A DNA stretch of 64,000 nt from Emiliania huxleyi CCMP1516 (Eukaryota > Haptophyta > Isochrysidales > Noelaerhabdaceae), in assembly GCF_000372725.1 (NCBI RefSeq), contig NW_005201223.1:317639-381638 (forward strand), written 5' to 3'. Each line of letters starts with the position of its first letter. Positions within the stretch are counted from its first letter, which is position 1. This document shows, one piece after another, positions 9,786 through 20,086 of the stretch. A program made the position numbers and the translations under genes. The notes beneath the pieces are model-generated. The model did not search any database, was not told the origin of the DNA, and worked only from the letters and a program-made list of their open reading frames with translations.

Positions 9786-11752
9786 ATGCGGCAGCTGGGG
9801 GGCTCGAGCGCAGCCTCCCAGAGCGCAGTGTACTCGGTTGGCGTGTCCACGAGTCCCAGCTTCTCGGTCAAGGCCCCCTCAACTCCCGAATCTACACCGC
9901 GGCGTCCTGATCCCGATGCCGAGTCCACACCCAGCTGCCCCGGCGGCAGCGAACGCACCACCCGCGCGCCTCTGTCTGAGCATTTCGCTGAGAAGCTAGA
10001 GGCCGCGATGCAAGAGGTTTCGCTCGCCGCGAGCCGAGCAGCCACTGCGTCGCACCAGGCGGCGCAAGCCGCCCTTGCGTGCGAGCGTTTCACCAAAGCA
10101 GCAGAGGTGGCGCGGGTGGAAGCTGCTGCGGCAGCCGCAACTGCTGCTGCAGTCGCGCGAGCCGCCATGGCCAACTCCGACGAGCTCCCAGCCTCCCCGC
10201 AGCCGTCCATGACCTTCCGGCAGCGCCGAGGCTCGAAGCACCTCGACCTCATTCAGGACGCGATAGCCGATCCGACTAACTCACAGACAAGTGACGCGCC
10301 GGCGACTGAAGCGGCTCGCACCTTTCGGAGGCGTCGCTCCTCAAAAGACTTGAGCGGCGAGCTTCCGATTGGAGCTACACGGCGTGGGCCCATGTCCTGG
10401 TCCGACGCTGTCGCGGGCGCCGTACCCGACGGAAGCAGTGGCGCCGAGCCGGAGACGTTCCATGAGCTCCACTCGCCCGACAAGATGGACTGGCCCACAA
10501 AGCGGTGCTCTGCGACCGAGCTGGGCGAAGAGGCGGACGAGGCGGAGCTCCCGTTCGACCCCGCGCTGGTCTGCTCCTTCTCGTGCCACGGCATCGAGCC
10601 CTCGCCGCAGGGAACTGGCCAGCACAAGGTCTGCTGCCTCTCTCCGCCCCGCCTCTCGGCGTCCACTGCTGCCTCCGCTTCCGCTCTCTCGCACCGCCGC
10701 CGCGCTCACCACCGCTGCCTCACCACCGCAATTGCCCTCACCGCCACAAGGTAAACCAGGATTGCGCTTGCGTCTGCCATCCGTTTTGCTCCGACGCCGA
10801 TTGCGCGCTGTTCTGCGTACTCGATGGGCATGGGGAGGATGGCAAGGCGGTGTCCGGGTATGCGATGGATATCCTCGTCGACGAGATTGAGCGGCGGCTG
10901 CTCGCGGACGAGGCGATCGCCGATGCCTTTAAGCGCGCATTCGAGGTGTTGAGGTCTCGCGGAAGGGGCATGATCTCCAGTCCTGGACCAAAGGCTCGCC
11001 TCCTCCTCTTAGGCGACCAATGAGGCGCTTCGCTTTGCGTCGGGGGTGAATGCGCGGGTCTCGGGGGCATGCGCGCTCGCGGTCCTGCTCCATGGCACGC
11101 GCATCTGGTGTGCGGGCGCGGGCGATTGTCGGGCGGTGATCGGCGCCGTCAACGATGCGGGAGATTCCGTCGCCATCCGGTTCGCCCCTCTCGCCCTGTT
11201 GCGCACACGCACGCTGCGCGCGCGTGACGCATGACGGCCCCGAATGTCAGGCTTTCCGTCGACCACCGGCCGACGGACCCAATAGAGCGTCAGCGAATCG
11301 AGGCGGCCGGCGCGGCAGTGTGGGAGGGGTGCGACGACCCGCAGCACGGCGTGGAGCCGGCGCGGGTCTACCGTGACCTCGGGCAGCGGAGCTCGGGACC
11401 GGGCCTCGCAATGTCGCGTTGCCTCGGCGACCTCGACGACGCCGATGCCGGCATCGTGCCGACCCCGGCAGTGCGGTACTACGAGCTATCGCCTCAGGTG
11501 CCGCGCGACGGCCAGCGCGATCTCTTCCTCGTGCTGGCGAGCGACGGTGTTTGGGAGCACCTCAGCGACGAGGAGGTTGTGCGGCTCGTCTCCCGCTTCC
11601 ACGCTTCCGGGCAGCCCGCCAGCGTGGCGTGCACAAACCTGATGGCCAGCGCGGCCATGTGCTGGCGGCGAGAGGAGGGCAACTATCGAGACGACATCAC
11701 CGCCCTGGTGGCCTACCTGCCATGCATCGGCTCTTGTGGGCGGGGAGAGTGA
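9786..11752 (+). CDS. PP2C-type (PPM) serine/threonine phosphatase, 4 exons
   Basis: Exons are 9786-10628, 10751-10945, 11013-11179 and 11251-11752; all joins keep frame (568 aa from this ATG). The phosphatase domain shows NQD, LFCVLDGHGEDG, GAGDCRAVIG, LSVDHRPTDP, GLAMSRCLGD, LVLASDGVWEHL and YRDDITALV, covering the metal-binding aspartates of PPM phosphatases. The N-terminal 280 residues hold an Ala-rich coiled-coil (around 10000-10160) and two similar basic motifs, MTFRQRRGSKHL and RTFRRRRSSKDL, which may be regulatory. CACAAG|GT occurs at both ends of intron 1 (10629-10750). Introns 2 and 3 are 67 and 71 nt. The start is uncertain because the frame stays open upstream. Confidence 0.85.
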
Positions 11753-12020
11753 TTGAGGGAGGAGTACGAGGAGATAGGAGGCGTGCAGCCGCACGAGCGC
11801 GCAGGCGGCGGCACATCGAGCGCGGACGCGCGGCGCAGCATGTAAAAGCTGCACACAAGTAACTGCACGCGAGGTGTCTTTTTGATGTTGTAGTCTCCAT
11901 GGCACCCACAGACGAAAGTTTTGGACAACGCGAGAGAGCGAGAGAGAGTGTGCGCGCGCGGGATATGTGCATATGTACATTCCGACCGCCACCACACCAA
12001 ACATGCCGCACACACGTGAA

Positions 12021-12792
12021 TCAGAAGAGCTTGGTCTTCGTGACGAGCTCCTGCGCGATCATGCCGGCGATGGCAATCATGGCGAGCCGGCCGTTGTTCA
12101 GCTCCTTCGTCTGCATCGCCTTGAACTCGGCCGGGTCAGACGGCGCCAGGCCGAGCGGGTCCCAGCGGCGGTTGTTGCTGCCCAGCGTGCCGGGCTCATG
12201 GTCGGCCCGGATCGCCCAGCCCTCGACGTTGGGGTCCTCAAACGTAAAGACGCTGAAGACCTCCAGGCTCGCAATCACAAACACGACGGCCGGCCAGAAG
12301 ACCTGCAGCGGCGTCTGCTGGAACGCAACGTAGGACGGCACGTCGATGTTGCCGCCGAAGAGTGGGTGGAAGTTCTCACCCACTAGGAAGCCTGTGTGGC
12401 GCGGGAGGATGTAACGGCGAGGATTCGGTGAGGGCGCTGGCGCGGGAGGCGGCCTCACCAAGCGAAGCGAGCATCGCGACGCGGCCGTGCTTCAGCTCGA
12501 CCTCGCGGTAAAACTTCACCTTGCCCAGGGTGGCGCTGCCGTCGGCGCCATTGTTGTCGCCGCAGAACCCTGCCGGGTCGAAGAAGCCGAGCGGGCCAGA
12601 GATTCCGGGCAAGGTTTGCACATATGCGTTCGGAGAGAAGTTGGGCGGGTCGGGAACCGGGACGGTGTCTTCGACCACGGAAAAGACGGGAGGCGTGCTG
12701 TCGAGCGCCTTGGACGAGGGGTCCTGCAGGACGACGGCCGCGCGAGGAGGCGCGAGAGCGGTGCGCGAGAGCGGTGCCAGCGCGAGCACCAT
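12021..12792 (-). CDS. Fucoxanthin/chlorophyll a/c light-harvesting protein (LHC family), 2 exons
   Basis: Exon 1 is 12792-12459 and exon 2 is 12391-12021 (234 aa); the intron is 67 nt, GT-AG, phase 1. The start ATG gives MVLALAPLSRTALAPP, an apolar leader suited to plastid import. Two LHC chlorophyll-binding helices are clear: REVELKHGRVAMLASLGF (helix 1, split by the intron) and TKELNNGRLAMIAIAGMIAQE (helix 3). Glu and Asn/His ligands and the GRxAM motif are present. Between them lies a middle helix (FWPAVVFVIASLEVFSVF). The protein would bind pigments in the thylakoid antenna. The subclass (Lhcf or Lhcr) is not decided. Confidence 0.92.
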
Positions 12793-13239
12793 GGTTGGAA
12801 CTGAGTGGACGAGGAGTGAGAGGAGCAGGCGTGCCGGGAGTGAGAGGAGCAGGCGTGCCGGATGACGCGTGCTGCAGTTTCGCAGAAAGGTCGCATTCGA
12901 GGTATGAAATTGAAACCTGTGCGTCTTGGGCCCGATTGTGTTTTTGCGTGAACTAACCTTGTACAAGCGTAATGGATCGTTTCCCCCCAACGTGTCGCGA
13001 GAGAGGACGCGGTCTCTGGCCCTTTCTGCGAGAGTTCTTGTATTTTATAAAATGAACTCGGCGGCACGGGACGCGGCACAAACGGGGCACAAACGCCAGG
13101 CTACAAAGACGAGAGTTCTTGTCGTTTGGTGAGTCCGGCCCAACCCCCTCGTGTCGCGAAGCGCGCTCGCGCTCTTTCGCTGTCGCAGGCCGCGCTCTAC
13201 AGCGAGTCTGGCGTACCCTCGCCACTCATCAGCACTGGC

Positions 13240-14820
13240 ATGCGAGCGAGCACGTCAGTATTCGCCGCCCTCCTCCTCTCCCTCGCCTCGCCCTCGCGCG
13301 CCGACCCGAACGAGCAGCGGCAGCGGCACCTCGCGCTGCGGCGGCAGCGCCGCTCGGGCGCCAGCGACCCGGAGCTCGCCGCGCGGTGCGAGAAGAGCGC
13401 TCGGTCGCCTCCGGCCGAGTGTCGGCGGCGGGCGCCGTGCGACCTGCGCGTCTTCGACCCGGGCCGAGCGTTCCACCGGGACGTCATCCTGCAGTCGCGC
13501 CCGCGCGAGTGGGCAAAGAACAACGTCGACGCGCCCAACCGCCACTTTCAGAACGGGATCGAGTGGTGGGTGCACCGGGCGCTGCCGCCGCCGGCCGGCG
13601 AGCGCAACGCGTCGGCGCTCGTCGGCGCGCGCCGCGTCTTCGTCGCGGCATACTTTTCGTACATGTTCATCTTTGCGCCGCACAAGGTGCCCGCCGCTCT
13701 CTCTGCCATCGAGGCCGGCCTCGGGGCCGGCTGGCGGCGCGGAGGCCGGAACGTCGTCGCGCACGGCCACCCCGGCGCCTGCGTCGGCGGGACGAGCGGC
13801 GCGGTCCGTTCTGCCGGCGGGCGGCTGCCGGTCGACCGCTGTCTGGTGGACTCAGGCGTAGCTTCTCCGGGACAGGTCCGGCTGCTTGTGGATGACTGCT
13901 CGTCGTGCGGCGGGTCGCGGCCGTACATTGCGGTGCCGCGCCGGCCTCCCCGCGAGGCAAGCCGCAGGTCGTGTCCACGACGCGTCCGCGACACGTCCTC
14001 CAGGTGCCGTATGTCGTCTCGCGGCCAGCGTGGCTCGTGGCGGCCGAGCCTCCGCCGGGCCGCAACCGGTCCATCCTCCTCTTCTTCCGAGGCCACCTGC
14101 CGCGCGTCTCGATCGAGTCGCGCTCTGTGCGGAGGACGATGCTCAAGGCTCTCGCCGGCCAGCCGGACGCCCTCGTCGAGGCGGCGACAGCGCGGCCGGG
14201 CTCCTCGGCCGCCACTCGAGCCTCTCACTCTTGCCGCTGACCGACGGGTCGACCTAGGCGGCGACGGCGCGGCCGGGCGCCTCGTACGAGCCGCACGGCG
14301 ACTACCTCAAAAAGATGCTGCGCGCCACCTTCTGCCTCTCGCCACGCGGCGACCCCTCCCCTCCTCGAGGCGGGCGCTCGAGCCTTCCCCGCCGGCGTCA
14401 CCAGAGGCTCGCGGCCGGCTCTAGGCGACACGTCCTCCTCGAAGCGCACGTACGAGTCGATCGCGGCGGGCTGCATCCCGGCCAGCTCTCGCCGGCGGCG
14501 GCGCGTGCAACCGGCACAGCTCGGCCGCGCTCAGCCGAGATGTGCCGAGATGGTAGGTCATCATCGCCGACGGGCTGCGCCTCCCCTTCGAGCGGTGGCT
14601 CGACTGGACTGCCTTCTCGGTCCGCGTCAAAGAGGCGTCCGCCCTCGCCGACCCGCTCTCGGTGCTCCGCACGCTGCGCGCCATCCCCGCGGCGCGGGTG
14701 GCGGCGATGCAGGCGGCGCTGCGCGAGGCACGGCCGCACTTCTTGTGGCACCTCGACCCGTCGCGCCCCAGCGCGGTGGACGCCATCCTCCGGGAGATGT
14801 GCGATGGGCCGCCGTCCTGA
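13240..14820 (+). CDS. Exostosin-type (GT47) glycosyltransferase, multi-exon with GC-AG introns
   Basis: The start gives a signal-anchor-like leader (MRASTSVFAALLLSLASPSRA). Exostosin features follow in order: VPYV...ILLFFRG (about 14010-14095), SYEPHGDYLKKMLRATFCLSPRGD, then KRTYESIAAGCIP and VIIADGLRLPFERWLDW, ending in a stop at 14820. Three introns fit well: 14181-14257, 14349-14424 and 14481-14556 (77, 76 and 76 nt), all GC-AG. The join between the first long exon (frame open to about 13950) and the segment starting near 13965 is unresolved. A 35-nt GT-AG removal at about 13929-13963 would fix the frame but is unusually short. Predicted to act in Golgi polysaccharide synthesis; acceptor and sugar donor unknown. 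Confidence 0.8.
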
Positions 14821-14990
14821 CGGCGAGGGGGGGCACCGCGCAGAGCGGTGAGTGCCTGCAGCGCGCACAGCCCCCGCCGAACGCCCTGCCCGCGTGTGTC
14901 AAGTCGCTCGCGCGGCCGTCAAATCAGCTAGAGCTCGAGTTGGCTGTGTAATATATCAGTTACTGTATCACCGAGATCGGACGGTGGAGT

Positions 14991-15102
14991 TAAGAAAGAA
15001 AGAAAACACACCCCGCAGGGCGGGGAGGACGGCACGCCGCCACCACACAGGGATTTTAAGGAGAGGTGTGTGATGCGCTAGCCGTCGCCCACCCTGGGGA
15101 GT
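14991..15102 (+). repeat. Dispersed repeat family C, copy 1
   Basis: The sequence runs from an AAAGAAAG tract through GGACGGCACGCCGCC and CACACAGGGATTTTAAGG. It matches 53427-53541 (inverted) closely, and 44856-44930 and 59301-59445 in part. No ORF is present. It looks like a short interspersed element or the end of a larger one. Confidence 0.7.
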
Positions 15103-15282
15103 CTGCCTCTTCGTATCTCTTTTCGCAGTCTCTCGCCGCTTCTCGGACGGTGGAGTGGAGAGCCTTACGGCAGCTCGACGGTTTTTTCCTTCCAGATCGG
15201 TGTTTCCGGTCTTTTGAAGCCCCCGGGGGGGCGCATCCGCATTCGTACGCGCGGCGCCGGCGCGCACACGGCGCGACGCGAC

Positions 15283-16698
15283 ATGACAGAGACGCCGACG
15301 TGGATCCGACGGGCCGCTTCGGGGCTTCGCGAGCCCGAGGCACAGCGCCGCATGCCGCTTGGCGACCTGCCCCCCACCCCGAACACCATGTTCGAAATGA
15401 TGCGGAGCATGCAGGCAAAAATTGGGTTGCTGGAGCAGCGTAACCAGGTCTTGGCGGCGTGCGCGGGTGTGGCGAGCGACGGCCCGGCGGTCAGCAACGC
15501 GACCAAGATTCAGAAGTCGTGGAGGCGGTTTTGCGCCGTGCGTGTGCTGCGCCATGCTTGTACGAGTGCAGCTCTCATCCAGAGCGTATTCCGCGGGCTG
15601 CACCAGCGCAAGGTTTTCCGCGCGCACAAGGAGGCGGCTGTGACACTTGAGGCCGCCGTTCGGCGCCGCCTTTGCACGCGTGAGTATACGCGCAAAGTAT
15701 GGGCGACGGTGCGGCTCCAGGCGACGAGCCGGCGCCGGAGCTGCTGGCGCTCGCTGGCTGCTGCCCGCCTCGCGATCACGCGTCTGCAGGCGCGCGAGCG
15801 AGCTCGCTCGACCAGCCGCGACTTTCAGCGCCAGCGCCAGTCGGCAGCAGTGATCCAGTCACGGCTGCGGTGCTATGCGACGGAGGTGCTTCACAACGAG
15901 CACGTAAGCAAAACCTCGCTCATCCTCACGTCGGTCAAACAGCGCGAGGAGATTTGCCACCTCCGACGCTTGCTCTCAGTGGCGACGCAAGCGAATGTGC
16001 AGCTCAACAGTGTCGTCTCAAAGCTGGAGCCGGAGGCTACGCATCTCCGCGAGGAGAATAAGCGCCTCGCTCGCACGGCAACCGCGGCTGCCTCGGCCTT
16101 CGCGCTGCCCGCCGCCTCGGCCTTCGCGCTGCCCGCCGCCTCGGCCTTCGCGCTGCCCGCCGCCTCGGCCTTCGCGCTGCCCGCCGCCTCGGCCTTCGCG
16201 CTGCCCGCCGCCTCGGCATCGCCAACCGTCGCCACAGCCACAGAGGCGACGTTTCACCTCAACAAGCAGCTCAAGGAGCTGGAGGAGGAGGAGGAGGAGG
16301 AGGAGGCGCCGCAGACATGGACCGAGATGCTGGAGGCTAAGTACTCGAACGAGGTAAAGGACGACAGCGACGAGGACTACGACTACGACTTTGACCAAAA
16401 GCTCGAGGAGGCGAGGGCGGAGGAGGTGCTCGAGTATGAGAGCGACGAGGAGTGCTTTGGAGCTCAGCTTCGCGCACTCGTCGAGGACGGATTCGAGTTG
16501 GACCAGAGCGGCTTCACCATCGAGCAGATGAAGGACGCGATGCATGCGATCGGCATTTCAACCGCTGGCATCATCGGTCCAGGCGGCACGCCAGACAGGC
16601 AGGAGCTGATCACGCTGGTAAAGCGCACGATTGCGGCACGGTCGACGGAGGAGGTCGGCGACGCCGTGATGGGTGACTTTGAGGCTGACGAGGCATGA
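15283..16698 (+). CDS. IQ-motif protein with ASAFALPA repeats
   Basis: A 471-aa single-exon frame starts at the first ATG (15283). Residues 65-220 are helical and basic with several IQ-like motifs (ATKIQKSWRRF, AALIQSVFRGL, AAVIQSRLRC) that would bind calmodulin or EF-hand proteins. Then come a coiled-coil near 250-270, five copies of ASAFALPA encoded by near-perfect 24-bp repeats (16096-16214), an acidic run of about nine Glu, and a C-terminal Asp/Glu-rich region with a short helical block (FTIEQMKDAMHAIGIS). Probably a cytoskeletal or calmodulin-regulated scaffold. The exact function is not known. Confidence 0.75.
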   Translation: MTETPTWIRRAASGLREPEAQRRMPLGDLPPTPNTMFEMMRSMQAKIGLLEQRNQVLAACAGVASDGPAVSNATKIQKSWRRFCAVRVLRHACTSAALIQSVFRGLHQRKVFRAHKEAAVTLEAAVRRRLCTREYTRKVWATVRLQATSRRRSCWRSLAAARLAITRLQARERARSTSRDFQRQRQSAAVIQSRLRCYATEVLHNEHVSKTSLILTSVKQREEICHLRRLLSVATQANVQLNSVVSKLEPEATHLREENKRLARTATAAASAFALPAASAFALPAASAFALPAASAFALPAASAFALPAASASPTVATATEATFHLNKQLKELEEEEEEEEAPQTWTEMLEAKYSNEVKDDSDEDYDYDFDQKLEEARAEEVLEYESDEECFGAQLRALVEDGFELDQSGFTIEQMKDAMHAIGISTAGIIGPGGTPDRQELITLVKRTIAARSTEEVGDAVMGDFEADEA

Positions 16699-16974
16699 AC
16701 AATCTTCGCAAGATGCTCGTTGAGACGCAGATGGCAGCCGGCATGCACGTGAGCGCCTGAGCGCTCTGCGCCCGGCTTGCGGCAGAGTTGGAGCTTAGAG
16801 CTCGCGCTTAGAGGCGGGTGTCGCGCTAGGCTGCCCTGGGACCCGGCGTTGCCTGTCAATCTCTGTCTGTCCGTTCACATAGACGCACAACCCCGGGCCC
16901 GAAATCGCACAGTCAGGGTGCGAGCTAAAAATTCTTTGCGGACCCCCCTCTCCCGGGTTTGCGGTGCAGCTCTG

Positions 16975-17072
16975 CTGCCGCCGCCGCTGCTGCTGACTGC
17001 TGCTGCTGACTGCTGCTGACTGCTGCTGCTGACTGCTGCTGACTGCTGCTGCTGACTGCTGCTGACTGCTGA
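16975..17072 (+). repeat. CTG-rich microsatellite (CTGCTGCTGACTG units)
   Basis: Imperfect CTG/CTGACTG repeats end about 8 bp before the start codon at 17080, so they probably lie in the 5' UTR of the next gene. Confidence 0.85.
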
Positions 17073-17079
17073 CGCGAAG

Positions 17080-18590
17080 ATGTTCCGTCGCCAGCGCAGC
17101 GTGACCGTGCTAGGCGGCCTCACGGCCTGTCTTTCCACCCTCTCTGCGAGGCGTGTCGAAGATCTCCGCACGCCTTGCCTCATCTGCTGCCGCGCCACGC
17201 TCGAGAAGAACGCGGCAACGATGCGCGAGCGAGCGGCGGCGCTCGGTGTAGCGCTACGGCCGCACTTCAAGACTGTCAAGACGCTCGAGGCGGCGGAGAT
17301 CGCCACGGACGGCGAGAGGCGGCGCATCACCGTGTCCACGCTCGCCGAGGCATCCTTCCTCGCCGACGGCGGCTTCGACGACATCCTGTACGCGGTGCCG
17401 CTGACGCCCGACAAGGTGGACGATGTCCTCGCGCTGCACTCGAGGCTCGAGCGGTTCACCGTGATGGTCGACCACGCGGACCAGGTCTCCGCCCTGCTCG
17501 CCCGCACCGAGCTGCTGCGTACGCCGCTCCGCGTCGTACTCGGCGTCGATTGTGGGTACCACCGGGACGGCTGCGACCCGCACGACCCGGCGAGCGTGGC
17601 CCTGGTCCGCACGCTGTGCGACGCGGCCGCGGTGCGCTTCGACGGGCTGTACACCCACGGAGGCCTCTCGTTGCGGCGCGGCGAGCTCCGCCGAGATATT
17701 AATTACTAAGTAGTAGTCAGATCATTAATGAATAGGCCACTCGTACGGCGCGGCGAGCTCCGCCGAGATAGTGGCGGTGGGCGAGGCGGAGCGGGACGTG
17801 ACCACGCGCTTCGCCGAGTCGCTCCGGGCTTCGGGCATCGAGGTGCCCACCATTGGGGTCGGCTCGACGCCCACCTGCAGCGTGCCTCCGCCGCACCTCG
17901 CTGGCGTGGACGAGTGGCACCCGGGCAACTTCTTGTACTACGACACCTCCCAGGCACACACGCTGCTCTCCCCGGCTCACCTCGGCTCTCCCCGGCTCAC
18001 CTCGGCTCACCTCGGCTCTCCCGGCTCGCCCCGGCCCATGACTCGGCCCATGACTCGGCTCACCCCCCTTCTAGGTGGCGCTCGGCTCGTGCGGGCTCGA
18101 GAGCGTCGCAGTGCGGGTGCCGAAGCGCGTCGTCGGCCAGTTTACTCCGAGAACGAGCCACCACCTTTCCGCTGGTTGCTCAACCAGGTGCTCACGCGCG
18201 TCGTCGGCCACTACCCAAAATCCAACACGCTGCTGATCGACTGCGGCTGGACCGGCGCGAGCGCGCAGGGCAAGGAGAGCGGCACGGCTGCGTGCCGCGA
18301 TCTCGGGCAATCTCGGGTCATCTCGGGTGGTGATTGGCGAATAGGAGAGCGGGTACGGCTGCTTCCCGCTCAACCCGGAGCTGCGCATCGCCAACCTCAA
18401 GCAGGAGTGCGGCGAGGTGACCTCGGTCGACGGCGCGCCGCTCGATTTTCGCCGCTACCCGATCGGCGCGCTGCTGAGGATCGCGCCGCACCACTCGTGC
18501 GCGAGCACGCACCAGCACCGCAGCGTCAACGTGCTTGGCGCGGATGGCGACACCGTCGTCGAGGAGTGGAAGATCTGCAAGGGTTGGTGA
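17080..18590 (+). CDS. D-threonine aldolase / D-serine dehydratase-like PLP enzyme, 5 exons
   Basis: Exons are 17080-17662, 17736-17953, 18075-18116, 18188-18274 and 18345-18590, giving 391 aa, close to the family length. RPHFKTVK (residues 60-67) is the pyridoxal-phosphate lysine motif of the alanine racemase-fold family. VDCGYHRDGCDP, LYTHGGHSY and IGVGSTPTCS follow. The C-terminal IAPHHSCAST carries the His-x-Cys pair that binds zinc in eukaryotic D-serine dehydratases. The substrate could be D-serine, D-threonine or a 3-hydroxy-D-amino acid. Introns: 17663-17735 (GC), 17954-18074 (GC), 18117-18187 (GT) and 18275-18344 (GA). The first starts with a near-copy of the first ~36 bp of exon 2, the last with a near-copy of the start of exon 5. 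Confidence 0.85.
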
Positions 18591-18847
18591 GGAGCGCTGA
18601 GGGCGACGCAGACCTCGTAGTATTCAGAAGTTTCGCCTCTCACCCTCTCTCACTCACACTCTCCCCACAGTGCACACACAGAGAAACAATGTCGCATAGC
18701 ACTCGCGAGGCCGAACGATTTGTTGTTTACTGCATGACACGATATTTAATGGAAAGAGGCAAGCGTCACAAATACGAGTCGGTACTTACCCTACCCGCCC
18801 TTGTCCCGAATCCAGCCCTGCCATCATCCGCTTTCACTCTCGGAGAT

Positions 18848-19543
18848 TCAGCGGTCCTTGTACGGCGTCAGCGTCCAGACGTCTGTCGCGATCCGCCACG
18901 CTGCGCTCCCTCGCGCCTGCTCCAGCCGAAAGTATCCGCGCCCGCACGACCCGCCCGCCGTGCACGTCTCAAAGAGGTGGTGGATGACACCCTCACCCTC
19001 CCTCTCCGCCCAGAGGGGAGTGAGTTTGACCGCCGCAGGAGTGGGCGAAGATGCCTCTGCGGCGGCAAAATCTGCAGCCGGCTCGAGCCGATCCGCAGAG
19101 GCGGTGATCACACGCCCGCCAGGCGTATAGAGCCGAGAGAGCGCGGCGGTCCCGTGAGCAGCGGTCCAGTCAGCGTCCACCTTGGCTGCAATCTCGAGAG
19201 GCGTGGGCAGAGTGGCGGCGCCGGCGGCGGCCGGGAAGATGGCAGCGACGGCGTAGAAGAAGGCAATGAAGCCGGCGATTGTCCCGAAGAATCGCGCATA
19301 GTCCAACGCGCCCATCGGCTCATCGTCGCCATTCCCTGCCATGTCGCGCTGCTCTGTGACAGCTTCCTCATCGGCGCTCGAGCATACGGCAAAGGTGCGA
19401 AGTCGGCATGCATCGGTAAATACACGTGGGTTTGCGATACTCCCACCGTGACTGAAGAGGGTGGGCCGCAACGAGCAGCTGAGCGTGCAGAGGACAAGAG
19501 CCATGTGCATGACTATGCCGGATAGGAGCAGAAAAGAAAACAT
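18848..19543 (-). CDS. Leader-bearing membrane protein of unknown function
   Basis: A 231-aa frame starts MFSFLLLSGIVMHMALVLCTLSC, a strong signal peptide, followed by a basic, Ser-containing stretch that could be a plastid transit region. A transmembrane segment lies at about residues 85-108 (FFGTIAGFIAFFYAVAAIFPAAAG). The C-terminal 120 residues (DADWTAAHGTAALSRLY... VIHHLFETC...) have an NTF2/SnoaL-like flavour, but no diagnostic motif is visible. Single exon. Confidence 0.6.
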   Translation of the reverse strand: MFSFLLLSGIVMHMALVLCTLSCSLRPTLFSHGGSIANPRVFTDACRLRTFAVCSSADEEAVTEQRDMAGNGDDEPMGALDYARFFGTIAGFIAFFYAVAAIFPAAAGAATLPTPLEIAAKVDADWTAAHGTAALSRLYTPGGRVITASADRLEPAADFAAAEASSPTPAAVKLTPLWAEREGEGVIHHLFETCTAGGSCGRGYFRLEQARGSAAWRIATDVWTLTPYKDR

Positions 19544-20086
19544 ACCGGCTGTTTTCTTTTGTGTCTTTCTTCCGTCTTTTTTTCTTTCTTTTTGACATTG
19601 GTATTGCTAAAAATTGTGTTCTTTTTCCGTAGCTTGTTGTTTGTTGTTCTTTATTTTCTTTCGTTTACGTACTTTTAGCTTACTGCAGCTTACTGGAGAA
19701 AAGGGAGGTGGGTGACGTGCGCAGGATACGTTCTCTCGTGCCGGGATTACCGGGAGTTCTTCTCTTCTTTACGTCCGGCCCGGGGCGTGCGGTTATTTTA
19801 ATGCCCGCACTCCAAAGTGCTCCAAGTGCGCCGGACATTGAGTAACACCATGAGAGCCGCCGAAGACCGCATACAAACACTGCAGCTCTCTCCGCGCCCA
19901 CACGCCCACTCTGGGACACGTGGTCGTGGGACGAAAGTACAAAGGAAACATCTAATCCTACATATCGCTAGGCATATCGCTCCTGTCTCGCGTGCGGTGC
20001 CCAACATGCGAGTGCGGCTCACTCTCAAGCACACTCACGCCTGCACACGCTCCGCCTGCTCTGCCTGTATCTCAACGTGGTGTTCG
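19544..20086. other. Intergenic, T-rich then unremarkable
   Basis: A T-rich tract (19555-19680) lies in front of the minus-strand gene start. No gene was recognised. Confidence 0.4.

Noticed and set aside
8945-10252. 435-codon minus-strand frame overlapping the PP2C gene
   Set aside because: The plus strand has the coherent coiled coil and basic motifs leading into the phosphatase domain. Only the part at 8945-9450 might be coding, and evidence is too weak to call it.
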